From Eoetvoesiella caeni (lineage in GTDB: Bacteria > Pseudomonadota > Gammaproteobacteria > Burkholderiales > Burkholderiaceae_B), in NCBI RefSeq assembly GCF_003315175.1, contig NZ_QNRQ01000007.1:166867-230866 (forward strand): 64,000 nt of DNA. Direction: 5' to 3'. Of the stretch, positions 19,457 to 29,239 are shown one piece after another. Made by a program: the position numbers and the translations under genes. The stretch's first letter is position 1; each line of letters begins with the position of its first letter. Under the pieces are notes generated by a model. It made no database searches. It worked only from the letters and a program-made list of their open reading frames with translations, and was not told the DNA's origin.

Positions 19457-20335
19457 ATGGCACAGTCCGGTGGCATGACGGCCGATCTGAATGCGCTGGT
19501 CGATCCCAAGGTCGACAGTACGCCCGACGTCGTCGATAGCGTGGCTTTGGCTCGCCTGTACGGCGAGCCCTTGTTTTCCATGCCGCAAGACCTCTATATT
19601 CCGCCAGACGCGCTCGAGGTCTTCCTGGAAACCTTCCAGGGTCCCCTTGACTTGCTGCTGTACCTGATCCGCAAGCAGAACTTCAACGTCCTGGACATCC
19701 CCATGGCCGAAGTCACGCGCCAGTACCTGTCGTATGTCGAGCAGATCCGCGACCAGAACCTGGAGCTTGCGGGCGAGTATCTGCTGATGGCGGCCATGCT
19801 TATTGAAATCAAGTCGCGCATGCTGCTGCCGGTCAAGAAGTCCGATACCGGCGAAGAGCCGGACGATCCGCGCGCCGAGCTGGTGCGCCGCCTGCTTGAA
19901 TACGAGCAGATGAAGCTGGCCGCGCAAAAGCTGAATGAATTGCCGCAGATGGGACGCGATTTCCAGCGCTCGCATGCTTTCCTGGATTTAAGCGTCGAAC
20001 GCATGCTGCCCGAAGTCAGCCCCGAAGACCTGCGTCTTGCATGGGCCGACATCATGCGGCGCGCAAGCCTGAATGCGCATCACCGGATCACCAAAGAGCA
20101 TTTGTCGGTACGCGAGCACATGACCAGCATTTTGCGGCGCCTGAGCGACGTCCGCTACATGGAGTTCGGCGAGCTCTTCCTCGAGCGCATCAAAGAAGGC
20201 GATGCGGTAGCTGTTATCGTTGTGCATTTCCTGGCCATGCTGGAGCTGGCGCGCGAGTCGCTGCTCGAGATCACGCAGGCCGAGCCCTATGCGCCCATTT
20301 ATGTGCGCCTGTCCTACATTCGCGCGGCCGCTTAA
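19457..20335 (+). CDS. scpA: segregation and condensation protein A
   Basis: 292 residues. The kleisin N-terminal region shows FQGPLDLLLYLIRKQNFNVL (about 58-77) and EYLLMAAMLIEIKSRMLLP (about 107-125), both diagnostic for ScpA, which bridges SMC heads together with ScpB during chromosome organisation. A winged-helix C-terminus is present. The start at 19457 is 10 bases after the DUF3460 stop; an in-frame ATG at 19475 is an alternative. No scpB in the window. Confidence 0.93.
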   Translation: MAQSGGMTADLNALVDPKVDSTPDVVDSVALARLYGEPLFSMPQDLYIPPDALEVFLETFQGPLDLLLYLIRKQNFNVLDIPMAEVTRQYLSYVEQIRDQNLELAGEYLLMAAMLIEIKSRMLLPVKKSDTGEEPDDPRAELVRRLLEYEQMKLAAQKLNELPQMGRDFQRSHAFLDLSVERMLPEVSPEDLRLAWADIMRRASLNAHHRITKEHLSVREHMTSILRRLSDVRYMEFGELFLERIKEGDAVAVIVVHFLAMLELARESLLEITQAEPYAPIYVRLSYIRAAA

Positions 20336-21259
<924 letters not shown>

Positions 21260-21341
21260 AACTCTGTAAGAAATGACAGGCGACAGGGCCGCGGCTTGTG
21301 TGACAGAATCCCGCTCACAATTAGTGCAGAAGGAGTGTTTC

Positions 21342-21584
21342 ATGACCGCAGTCCCTGTTCCAGACTACTCTCTTTACTCGGCGCTAACGCCCCGTGAATT
21401 CGATGTCATGCATTACGTGGCCATCGGCAAGCCCAATAAAATCATCGCCGCCGAACTCGGGGTGTCGCAACGGACCATCGAAGCACACCGTGCCCGTATC
21501 TTTCAGAAAATGCAGGTCAAGAACGCCGTAGAGCTTGCGCGCTGCGTGTTGCAGCAGCCGCCCAAGCCCGGCGCGCACGGCTAG
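21342..21584 (+). CDS. mini LuxR/NarL-type DNA-binding regulator
   Basis: 80 residues from ATG 21342 behind AAGGAGTG. Almost the whole protein is a LuxR-type helix-turn-helix: LTPREFDVMHYVAIGKPNKI followed by AAELGVSQRTIEAHRARI and FQKMQVKNAVELA. There is no receiver or ligand domain, so it is either a stand-alone regulator (GerE-like) or descends from the output half of a FixJ-type regulator. Its stop codon overlaps that of the convergent lipoprotein gene by 3 bases. Targets unknown. Confidence 0.85.
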   Translation: MTAVPVPDYSLYSALTPREFDVMHYVAIGKPNKIIAAELGVSQRTIEAHRARIFQKMQVKNAVELARCVLQQPPKPGAHG

Positions 21585-22300
21585 CCTTGGTCGGCCCCGC
21601 ACTTCAGCGCGGCGCGCTTGCCCATTTCGTCGATGCCATCTACATCGGCCTGGCGCGTCAGGTGGTAGTCCAGCGCCGGCTTGTTGTCGTTGATGGCGTT
21701 AATGCGCAATACATTGTCATTCAAGAAGCTCAGGCTGGCGGTGCGTGGCGTGTTTGGCGATTTCAACAGAATGCGCCACGGGTCCATGCCGGTCAGGCTC
21801 CAGCAGCCTTGCTCCAGCACAGGCTTTTGTTGGCCGGCGGCTCCCAGTATCTGCGTACGCGAGCGCCACTCCCCGCTGGGAGCCAGAGTCAGCGTTACGC
21901 GCGCGGCGCTGCAAGCGGCTTCGCCGGTCAGGCAGGGTACTGTGCCAAGAAAGGTTTTGGCTTCAAGCAGCGGGCGCACGGCGGGCATGGCGCTGGTGGC
22001 CGCGGCTTCGGCGGGGGCGGCTTCATCGGCGGGTTTTTTCTTTTGTTCGGTGTCGCCAAAGCCCAGCTGGATTTGCGACGGCGCGCGTGCCGCGTTGCGA
22101 CCCTGGGCCTGCTGCCGGGCATCGCTAAGCGTGCTGTCATGTTCTGTGTTGTAGTAGCCCGGGGCGCTTTGCTTGGCACAGCCGGCAAGCATCAGGGCCA
22201 GAACCGCGGCGCCCAATGCGGGGCGCACGGCGCTTCCGCGAAATATGTTCAAGCCATTTTTACGTACAGAGTCTTGCGCAGTTAAAACGGGGGCGGACAT
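21581..22300 (-). CDS. NlpE-like/META-type envelope lipoprotein
   Basis: 239 residues from ATG 22300 with GGAAG upstream; ATG 22312 is an alternative. A membrane-spanning leader ends in a lipobox (LMLAGC), so it is a lipoprotein. After a low-complexity Ala-rich linker comes a domain with FLGTVPCLTGEAACSAARV and LEQGCWSLTG, which resembles the N-terminal domain of the copper/stress lipoprotein NlpE, with a cysteine pattern for disulfide or metal contacts. Role in envelope stress is an inference from that resemblance. Confidence 0.65.
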   Translation of the reverse strand: MSAPVLTAQDSVRKNGLNIFRGSAVRPALGAAVLALMLAGCAKQSAPGYYNTEHDSTLSDARQQAQGRNAARAPSQIQLGFGDTEQKKKPADEAAPAEAAATSAMPAVRPLLEAKTFLGTVPCLTGEAACSAARVTLTLAPSGEWRSRTQILGAAGQQKPVLEQGCWSLTGMDPWRILLKSPNTPRTASLSFLNDNVLRINAINDNKPALDYHLTRQADVDGIDEMGKRAALKCGADQG

Positions 22301-22448
22301 GACGGCTTCCATCGAATAGTTAAGTTTGCATATTCTACGCATATATCGGCCCTGCTGTATAACCTTGCGCCGTCCTGTTTCATACAGTATTGGCGCCGAT
22401 ATCGAAGTTTGCCCCCGAGAAGCCGTGTTTTGGGGGCAAGGGGGGGCG

Positions 22449-23222
22449 ATGTTGTCGTCTTTTTTTCCGGATAGCGGGTGGTTTGCCTGGCCTTGGGCCG
22501 CATTCGCGGGCTGCGCCGCTTTGGCGGGCTGGTGGTGCGCCGGCTTCGCCTGGCGTTGCAGCCGGTTGTTGCTTGTGGCGGGGCAGGCCGGCTTGCCTTG
22601 CTTTGCGGCCATGGATCCCGGGGCGGCCGTGCTGGCCGCCTTGTGGGGCCGGTCGGCAAAACGGCCATCCTTCCAGGGCGGCCCGCCGCTGGCCCTGGCC
22701 TTGTTCATTTCGGCCATATCGGCGGCGTCGGCCTTTGCGCTGGCCAGCCGCTACGGTATAAGCCTTGCCGGCGCGGCCTCGGCGCTTGCCGTACTGGTGC
22801 TGCTTGCGCTGGCTGTCATCGACGCTTATACCGGGCTTTTGCCGGATGTCCTGACCTTGACGTTGTTGTGGCTGGGCCTGGCTTTGGCATGGACCGGAAG
22901 CGCCATCGGGCTGCACGACGCGGTTGCCGGCGCCATGCTCGGCTACGGTTTGCTGTATGCCTTGTTTCTTGGCTTCAAAGCCTGGCGCGGACGCGAGGGC
23001 ATGGGGTACGGCGACTTCAAGCTGGCCGCCGCATTGGGCGCCTGGGTTGGGCCCTTGCCTTTAGCTTATATATTGCTGGCCGCCAGCTTGCTGGGCACCG
23101 CCTATGCCTTGTGGCGCTGGAAGGCGCGGGGTTTGTCTGCCAGCTATCCCTTCGGACCTTTTCTGGCCGCGGCGGGAATCCTTGTTCTGGGCCGCTTTAC
23201 TGAGTTACATTTGGGGTTTTGA
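22449..23222 (+). CDS. short prepilin peptidase (A24 domain only)
   Basis: 257 residues from ATG 22449; upstream in-frame residues look non-coding. About seven membrane segments. The two catalytic aspartates of type IV prepilin peptidases are visible: AVIDAYTGLLPDVLTL (about 120-135) and GMGYGDFKLAAALGAWVG (about 184-201). The N-terminal methylase region with its paired CxxC zinc motifs is missing; the first ~90 residues have no such pattern. So it probably cleaves prepilins but may not methylate them. No pilin genes are adjacent; coaE follows 19 bases later, the pilD-coaE order found widely. Confidence 0.78.
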   Translation: MLSSFFPDSGWFAWPWAAFAGCAALAGWWCAGFAWRCSRLLLVAGQAGLPCFAAMDPGAAVLAALWGRSAKRPSFQGGPPLALALFISAISAASAFALASRYGISLAGAASALAVLVLLALAVIDAYTGLLPDVLTLTLLWLGLALAWTGSAIGLHDAVAGAMLGYGLLYALFLGFKAWRGREGMGYGDFKLAAALGAWVGPLPLAYILLAASLLGTAYALWRWKARGLSASYPFGPFLAAAGILVLGRFTELHLGF

Positions 23223-23241
23223 ATCAAAGGCGGACGGGCGC

Positions 23242-23865
23242 ATGTACAAGATTGGGCTCACCGGAGGGATAGGTTCGGGTAAAAGCCGGGTAGCCGATTT
23301 TTTCCAGGAATGGGGCGCCAGCGTCATCGACACCGACGCGATCGCGCACGAGCTTACGACGGTTGGCGGCGCGGCCATCGAACCGCTGCGCGCGGCCTTT
23401 GGGGCAGGCATGATCACACCCGAGGGCGCCTTGAACCGGCAGGCCATGCGCGATGCTGTGTTTCGCGACCCCTCGGCCCGTTTGCGGCTTGAAGCCATTA
23501 TTCACCCAATGATAGGTCGAGTTACACAAGAGCGAGCGGCGCTGGCGACGGGATGTTATCTTGTGTTTGTGGTGCCTTTATTGGTAGAGTCGGGACGTTG
23601 GCGCGACAAGGTCGATCGCATCTGTGTCGTCGACTGCGACCCTGCTACGCAAGTGGCCAGGGTGCAGGCACGCAGCGGGCTGACGCCCGAGGCTATTGCG
23701 CGTATTATGTCAGCGCAAGCCTCTCGCGAAGAACGCCTGGCCGTTGCCGACGATGTTGTGCTCAACGATAAAGACACTAGCCTCCAGGCCCTGGCCCAGA
23801 GTGCGCGCATATTGCACGATGCTTGGTGCACCGCGGCGCGTCAACGCCAGGCCGGGACGGATTAA
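23242..23865 (+). CDS. coaE: dephospho-CoA kinase
   Basis: 207 residues from ATG 23242. P-loop GLTGGIGSGKS (about 5-15), followed by DTDAIAHEL and the LID-type segments of CoaE. It phosphorylates dephospho-CoA to coenzyme A, the final step of the pathway. It follows the prepilin peptidase and precedes zapD, a conserved neighbourhood (pilD-coaE-zapD) in many proteobacteria. Confidence 0.95.
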   Translation: MYKIGLTGGIGSGKSRVADFFQEWGASVIDTDAIAHELTTVGGAAIEPLRAAFGAGMITPEGALNRQAMRDAVFRDPSARLRLEAIIHPMIGRVTQERAALATGCYLVFVVPLLVESGRWRDKVDRICVVDCDPATQVARVQARSGLTPEAIARIMSAQASREERLAVADDVVLNDKDTSLQALAQSARILHDAWCTAARQRQAGTD

Positions 23866-23904
23866 TGAACGAAACAAGCAATCACTGAATAGGTTACTGA
23901 TCGC

Positions 23905-24657
23905 GTGATCCTTTACGAGTATCCATGCAACGAACGGGTCAGGACTCTTCTAAGGGTCGAGCACCTCTTTGGGCGGCTGTTTTTCTTTGCCGATGGCGCC
24001 GATATTCATCACCATCAAATTGCGCTGGCCACTTTATTCGACTTGCTTGAAATCTCCGACCGAACCGACCTGCGCGGCTCGGTCCTGCAAGACCTGGAGC
24101 GTCAGCGGGTGGCCTGCAACTCCTTGCGCCAGCATCCGGGGGTCGATGTCCAGGCGCTCGACGCCGTCATTACTGAAATGCAGCTGGTTTCGTCCGAATT
24201 GGGCGCCCAGGGGCGTATCGGACAGGTGTTGCGCGACAATGAATGGCTGGCCAGCCTGCGCGGGCGCCTGTCTGTGCCGGGCGGCTCGTCGCCTGCCGAC
24301 ATCCCGTCTTTCTACGCATGGCAGATCAAGCCCCATGAGGTCCGTGTGCACGACCTCAAGGTCTGGATAGAGCCATTTCTGGCTTTATATAAAGGCCTGG
24401 CACTGGTCCTGCGCTTGCTGCGGGAATCCAGCGAAGTCGTGTCCTTTCAAGCGACCCAGGGCGCCTACCAGGAAATGCTTACTGGTAAAACCTTCCAGTT
24501 GCTGCGGGTCTGGGTCGATCCGGCGCTGGGCGTATTCCCCGAAATGAGCGCCAACAAATACGTAATCTGGGTGCGCTTTTCAACCCAGGACAACGAGCTC
24601 AAGCCGCAACCGGTCACGCGCGACATTCCCTTCAAGCTGGCGCGCTGCAACGTCTAG
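23905..24657 (+). CDS. zapD: cell division protein ZapD
   Basis: 250 residues from GTG 23905. Opens with ILYEYPCNERVRTLLRVEHL, the diagnostic start of ZapD (DUF1342), then a helical domain and a beta-rich C-terminal domain with the usual KGLALVLRLLRES stretch. ZapD bundles FtsZ filaments at the division ring. The small zinc protein YacG, which often follows, was looked for in the next 190 bases and not found. Confidence 0.93.
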   Translation: MILYEYPCNERVRTLLRVEHLFGRLFFFADGADIHHHQIALATLFDLLEISDRTDLRGSVLQDLERQRVACNSLRQHPGVDVQALDAVITEMQLVSSELGAQGRIGQVLRDNEWLASLRGRLSVPGGSSPADIPSFYAWQIKPHEVRVHDLKVWIEPFLALYKGLALVLRLLRESSEVVSFQATQGAYQEMLTGKTFQLLRVWVDPALGVFPEMSANKYVIWVRFSTQDNELKPQPVTRDIPFKLARCNV

Positions 24658-24850
24658 GCGGCAGCCTTCCCAACAATACACCGGAGGCGCCGCGGCTATG
24701 CCCGTGAACTGCGCCGGTTGCCTTGGACCCATGCTTTGCCGGAAGCGGGAAGTTGTTGCGCCTGGTTTCAAAGCTTATGGTTTTTTGTCCATTCGGTCGT
24801 TAATCGGAGAAAATAGCGGCATTGCGTTATTTTGAGATGGAGAAACGCGT

Positions 24851-26119
24851 ATGCCGGAACCTGGCTTCGCATTGAGTCGGCCCTCGCGCACCCGCAAGTG
24901 GGTGGTGGGCCTGGTCGTTTTGGTGGTGCTGGCTGGCGGCGCTTATTGGATCTTCGGTAAGCCGCCCGGCGGCGCCGCTCCCGGGGGCTTTGGCGCGCGC
25001 GGCGCGGCCATGGGGTTTGCCAAAGTCCCGGTCAAGATTGCCGTCGCGCAATCAGAGCCTATCAACGTAGTGCTGAAGGCCATTGGCACGGTTACGGCCT
25101 ACAACACTGTCACGGTAAACAGCCAGGTTGCGGGCCAGTTGAAGAAAGTGGCTTTCCAGGACGGTCAAAAAGTCCAGGCCGGCGACCTGCTTTTCCAAAT
25201 CGACCCGCGCGCGTATCAAGTCCAGCTTGACCAGGCCTTGGGCCAGCAAAAGCAGAACCAGGCACAACTGGACAATGCCCGCCGCGATCTGCAGCGTTAT
25301 CAACTGCTTTACAAGCAAAACTCCATTGCCAAGCAGCAGGTCGACACTCAGGCGGCGCTGGTTCAGCAATACCTGGGTTCCCAGAAAAGCGACCAGGCCG
25401 CCGTCGACAGCGCCCGGCTGCAGCTAAGCTATACGCAAATTACGGCACCGATCAGCGGTCGCGTGGGCTTTCGCAGCGTGGACGAGGGCAACCTGGTTTC
25501 GACCTCCAGTACGACCGGTCTGGTCGTCATTACGCAAACCCAGCCTATCTCCGCCATATTTACCCTGCCGCAGTCGCAGCTGGCGCAGGTGCTCGAGCAA
25601 ATGCGCGCAGGCCAGACCTTGCGCGTCGACCTCTACGATCGCGACGACATAAAAAAACTGGCGACCGGCGAATTGATGTCGGTCGACAATCAAATCGATG
25701 TCGCCACGGGCACGGTCAAGTTCAAGGCGCGTTTCGCCAATGAGGACGAGGCCTTGTTCCCCAATCAGTTCGTCAATGTGCGCTTGCTGGTCAGCACCCA
25801 GGCTGGAGCCGTCGTCATTCCCACGGCGGCTTTGCTGCAGGGCTCCATCGGCGGCTTTGTGTATGTGGTGGACGATGGCAACAAGGTGCATATTCAGCCA
25901 GTTACGGCTGGAACCATCGACGGCGCGCGCGTTGCCATCGTCAAGGGGCTGGAGGCGGGGCAGAAAGTCGTGACCGAAGGCGTGGACAGGCTTAAAGAGG
26001 GCGCCGAGGTCGAGGTGGTTACGCCCGAGGCCCAGGCCGAAGTAGCCAGAAAGGCCGACGAGGCCAAGAAGGCGGCCAAGCCGGCCCGCGGCGGCCCGGC
26101 CGGCGGGCGCCGGCACTGA
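24851..26119 (+). CDS. mdtA: RND efflux periplasmic adaptor (MdtA-like)
   Basis: 422 residues with an N-terminal membrane anchor (about 17-36). Lipoyl/barrel-sandwich halves are seen at TVNSQVAGQLKKVAFQDGQ and at LSYTQITAPISGRVGFRSVD, with an alpha-hairpin between and beta-barrel and membrane-proximal domains after; the Lys/Ala/Gly-rich tail is typical of MdtA. It links the inner membrane pump to the outer membrane channel. First gene of a four-gene operon (adaptor, two permeases, channel). Confidence 0.93.
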   Translation: MPEPGFALSRPSRTRKWVVGLVVLVVLAGGAYWIFGKPPGGAAPGGFGARGAAMGFAKVPVKIAVAQSEPINVVLKAIGTVTAYNTVTVNSQVAGQLKKVAFQDGQKVQAGDLLFQIDPRAYQVQLDQALGQQKQNQAQLDNARRDLQRYQLLYKQNSIAKQQVDTQAALVQQYLGSQKSDQAAVDSARLQLSYTQITAPISGRVGFRSVDEGNLVSTSSTTGLVVITQTQPISAIFTLPQSQLAQVLEQMRAGQTLRVDLYDRDDIKKLATGELMSVDNQIDVATGTVKFKARFANEDEALFPNQFVNVRLLVSTQAGAVVIPTAALLQGSIGGFVYVVDDGNKVHIQPVTAGTIDGARVAIVKGLEAGQKVVTEGVDRLKEGAEVEVVTPEAQAEVARKADEAKKAAKPARGGPAGGRRH

Positions 26120-26134
26120 CGCCAGGCGGATACT

Positions 26135-29100
26135 GTGAATTTGTCGCGTATTTTCATTCTTCGCCCGGTTGCTACGACGCTGGCCATGGTGGCCTTGCTG
26201 ATTGCCGGCCTGCTGGCTTACCGGCTGTTGCCGGTATCGGCGCTGCCGGAAGTGGACTACCCCACTATTCAGGTGTCCACGCTGTATCCGGGTGCCAGTC
26301 CCGACGTCATGACGGCGCTGGTGACGTCCCCGCTTGAGCGCCAGTTCGGGCAGATGTCCGGTTTAAGCCAGATGACCTCCAGCAGTTCGGGCGGGGCGTC
26401 GCTCATTACGCTGCAGTTCGACCTGAACCTGCCTTTGGATGTGGCCGAACAAGAGGTGCAGGCCGCCATCAACGCGGCTTCCAACCTGATGCCCAACGAT
26501 TTGCCGGCGCCTCCTGTTTATAACAAGGTCAATCCGGCCGATACGCCGGTGATCAGCCTGGCGATCACTTCGCCCACCATGCCCTTGTACCAGGTGCGCG
26601 ACTTGATCGATATTCGCGTGGCGCAGAAGCTGTCGCAGATATCGGGCGTGGGTCTGGTCAGCATTGCGGGCGGGCAAAGGCCCGCAGTGCGCATTCAGGC
26701 CAATCCGCGTGCCCTGGCCGCGCATAACCTGACCCTGGCCAATGTGCGCACGGCCATAACGGGCGCCAACGTCAATCAGCCCAAGGGCAATCTGGACGGG
26801 CCGCAGCGCTCGACCACGATCAACGCCAACGACCAGCTAAGTTCAGTGCAGGACTACGAAAACCTTATCGTTGCCTACGAAAACGGGGCGCCGCTGCGCC
26901 TGAAGGATGTGGCAACGGCGGTTCAGGACGCCGAAAATCTGCACCAGGCCGCATGGATAGGAACGACGCCCGCCATTTTGCTGAACATCCAGCGCCAGCC
27001 GGGCGCCAACGTCATCGACGTGGTCAACCGGGTAACGGCCATGCTGCCGTCGCTGAAGCAATCCCTGCCCGTGGGAGTGGATGTCAGCGTAGCGACCGAC
27101 CGTACGCAGACCATACGCGACTCGGTGAATCATGTGCAGATCGAAATGCTGCTGGCGATTGCTTTGGTGGTGCTGGTTACCTTCGTGTTCTTGCGCAGTT
27201 GGACGGCCACATTCATTCCCAGCGTGGTGGTGCCTTTATCGCTGGTCGGCACGTTCGCCATCATGTATTTGACGGGCTTCAGCATAAACAACCTTACCCT
27301 GATGGCGCTGACCATTGCCACCGGCTTTGTGGTGGACGACGCCATCGTCATGATAGAGAACATTGCCCGGCATATCGAAGATGGCGACAGCGCCTTGCAG
27401 GCCGCCCTGAAAGGCGCGTCGCAAATAGGCTTTACGCTGATCTCGCTGACGCTGTCGTTGATCGCCGTGCTTATTCCCCTGTTGTTCATGAGCGATGTCA
27501 TTGGACGCTTGTTCAGCGAATTCGCCATTACCCTGGCCGTCGCGATTTTACTGTCGCTGCTGATTTCGCTGACGCTTACCCCCATGATGTGCGCCAAGCT
27601 GCTGCGGCCCGAAGCGGAAATGAAATTCGGGCTTTTCCAGCGCAAGGCGGGACAATGGATGGATGCGCTCATTCATAAATATGACCAGGGCTTGCGCATT
27701 GTGCTGTCGCACCAGGTGCTGACCCTGTGGGTGGCGCTGGGTACGCTGGTGCTGACCGGCATCTTGTACGCGCTGGTGCCCAAGGGATTTTTTCCGCAGC
27801 AGGATACCGGCCTTATCCAGGCCATCAGCCAGGCGCCGCAAACGGTCTCCTTCCGTTCCATGGCGCAGCGCCAGCAGCAGGCGGTCCAGGCCATACTCAA
27901 AGACCCGGCGGTCGAGGCGGTCTCGTCCTTCATCGGCATCGACGGCACCAACGCCACCCTTAATACCGGCCGCATGCAGATTGCGCTGAAGCCCCTGGTC
28001 CAGCGCAGCGACAACGCCCTGGCGGTCATCAATCGACTGAGCGGCGAGCTCAAGGCCTTGCCGGACATCCAGGTGTTCATGCAGCCGGTGCAGGATCTTA
28101 GCGTCGAAGACCGGATCAGCCGCACACAATACCAGATGACGCTGTCGGATCCGGACCGTGCCAACCTGGTCGAGTGGGTGCCGCGCGTGGTCCAGGCCAT
28201 GCGCGCGTTGCCGCAGTTGACCGATGTCGCCGACGACCTGCAAAGCAGCGGTTTGCAAACTGTCTTGCGCATAGACCGCGATGCGGCCGCAAGGCTGGGA
28301 GTGACGAATTCCACCATCGACGATGCCCTGTACGACGCCTTCGGCCAGCGCCTGATTTCCACGATTTTTACGCAGTCGACGCAATACCGGGTGGTGCTGG
28401 AAGTGGCGCCGCAGTTCCAGCAAGGCCCGGCTTCGCTGTCGCAGATTTATGTGGCGACCAGCGCCGGCGCGCCCGTGCCCTTGACCAGCATTGCGCGTGT
28501 TGAAGAGGCCAGCGCCTTGCTGTCGATAGAGCGTCTGGGCCAGTTCCCGGCAACCACTATTTCGTTCAATCTGGCGCCCGGTTCGGCCTTGTCGGACGCC
28601 GTCGAAGCCATTGACGGAGCCCAGGCAGAACTGGATATGCCGGCTTCCATCGAAAGCCGCTACCAGGGCGCGGCACGGGCGTTCCAGGCCTCATTGAGCA
28701 GCACGCTGTGGCTGCTGCTGGCAGCCATCGTGGCGATGTATATCGTGCTGGGCATTCTGTACGAAAGCTACATCCACCCCATTACCATCCTGTCCACTTT
28801 GCCGTCGGCCGCGATCGGAGCATTGCTGGCCTTGCTATTGACGGGCAGCGAGCTGGACATGATAGGCGTCATCGGCATCATTCTGCTGATAGGCATCGTC
28901 AAGAAAAATGCCATCATGATGATCGACTTCGCCCTGGATGCCGAGCGGCATCGCGGCCTATCGCCGCAAGCCGCCATTCACGAGGCGGCGCTGTTGCGCT
29001 TCCGGCCCATACTCATGACGACGCTGGCGGCATTGTTCAGCGCGATTCCTCTGATGCTCGCCACCGGCGCGGGTTCCGAATTGCGCCAGCCCCTGGGGCT

Positions 29101-29239
29101 GGTAATGGTCGGCGGCCTGCTGTGCAGCCAGTTGCTTACCTTGTTCACCACTCCTGTCATCTACCTGATGTTCGATCGCATAGGTATGCGCTTCAAGGCT
29201 GCGCCCGTTGACCGCGTGGGCAGCGAGGGTGCGCTATGA
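26135..29239 (+). CDS. mdtB: RND multidrug efflux permease, MdtB-like
   Basis: 1034 residues from GTG 26135, opening [20 protein letters not shown] as in MdtB. Twelve membrane segments with two large periplasmic loops; TM4 carries [14 protein letters not shown] with the proton-relay aspartates, and TM11 [15 protein letters not shown]. MdtB and MdtC form a mixed trimer driven by the proton gradient; substrates in E. coli include bile salts and novobiocin, but may differ here. Overlaps mdtC by 4 bases (ATGA). Confidence 0.93.
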   Translation: MNLSRIFILRPVATTLAMVALLIAGLLAYRLLPVSALPEVDYPTIQVSTLYPGASPDVMTALVTSPLERQFGQMSGLSQMTSSSSGGASLITLQFDLNLPLDVAEQEVQAAINAASNLMPNDLPAPPVYNKVNPADTPVISLAITSPTMPLYQVRDLIDIRVAQKLSQISGVGLVSIAGGQRPAVRIQANPRALAAHNLTLANVRTAITGANVNQPKGNLDGPQRSTTINANDQLSSVQDYENLIVAYENGAPLRLKDVATAVQDAENLHQAAWIGTTPAILLNIQRQPGANVIDVVNRVTAMLPSLKQSLPVGVDVSVATDRTQTIRDSVNHVQIEMLLAIALVVLVTFVFLRSWTATFIPSVVVPLSLVGTFAIMYLTGFSINNLTLMALTIATGFVVDDAIVMIENIARHIEDGDSALQAALKGASQIGFTLISLTLSLIAVLIPLLFMSDVIGRLFSEFAITLAVAILLSLLISLTLTPMMCAKLLRPEAEMKFGLFQRKAGQWMDALIHKYDQGLRIVLSHQVLTLWVALGTLVLTGILYALVPKGFFPQQDTGLIQAISQAPQTVSFRSMAQRQQQAVQAILKDPAVEAVSSFIGIDGTNATLNTGRMQIALKPLVQRSDNALAVINRLSGELKALPDIQVFMQPVQDLSVEDRISRTQYQMTLSDPDRANLVEWVPRVVQAMRALPQLTDVADDLQSSGLQTVLRIDRDAAARLGVTNSTIDDALYDAFGQRLISTIFTQSTQYRVVLEVAPQFQQGPASLSQIYVATSAGAPVPLTSIARVEEASALLSIERLGQFPATTISFNLAPGSALSDAVEAIDGAQAELDMPASIESRYQGAARAFQASLSSTLWLLLAAIVAMYIVLGILYESYIHPITILSTLPSAAIGALLALLLTGSELDMIGVIGIILLIGIVKKNAIMMIDFALDAERHRGLSPQAAIHEAALLRFRPILMTTLAALFSAIPLMLATGAGSELRQPLGLVMVGGLLCSQLLTLFTTPVIYLMFDRIGMRFKAAPVDRVGSEGAL

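Noticed and set aside
24658..24850. yacG after zapD
   Set aside because: The only frame here lacks the paired CxxC zinc ligands of YacG.
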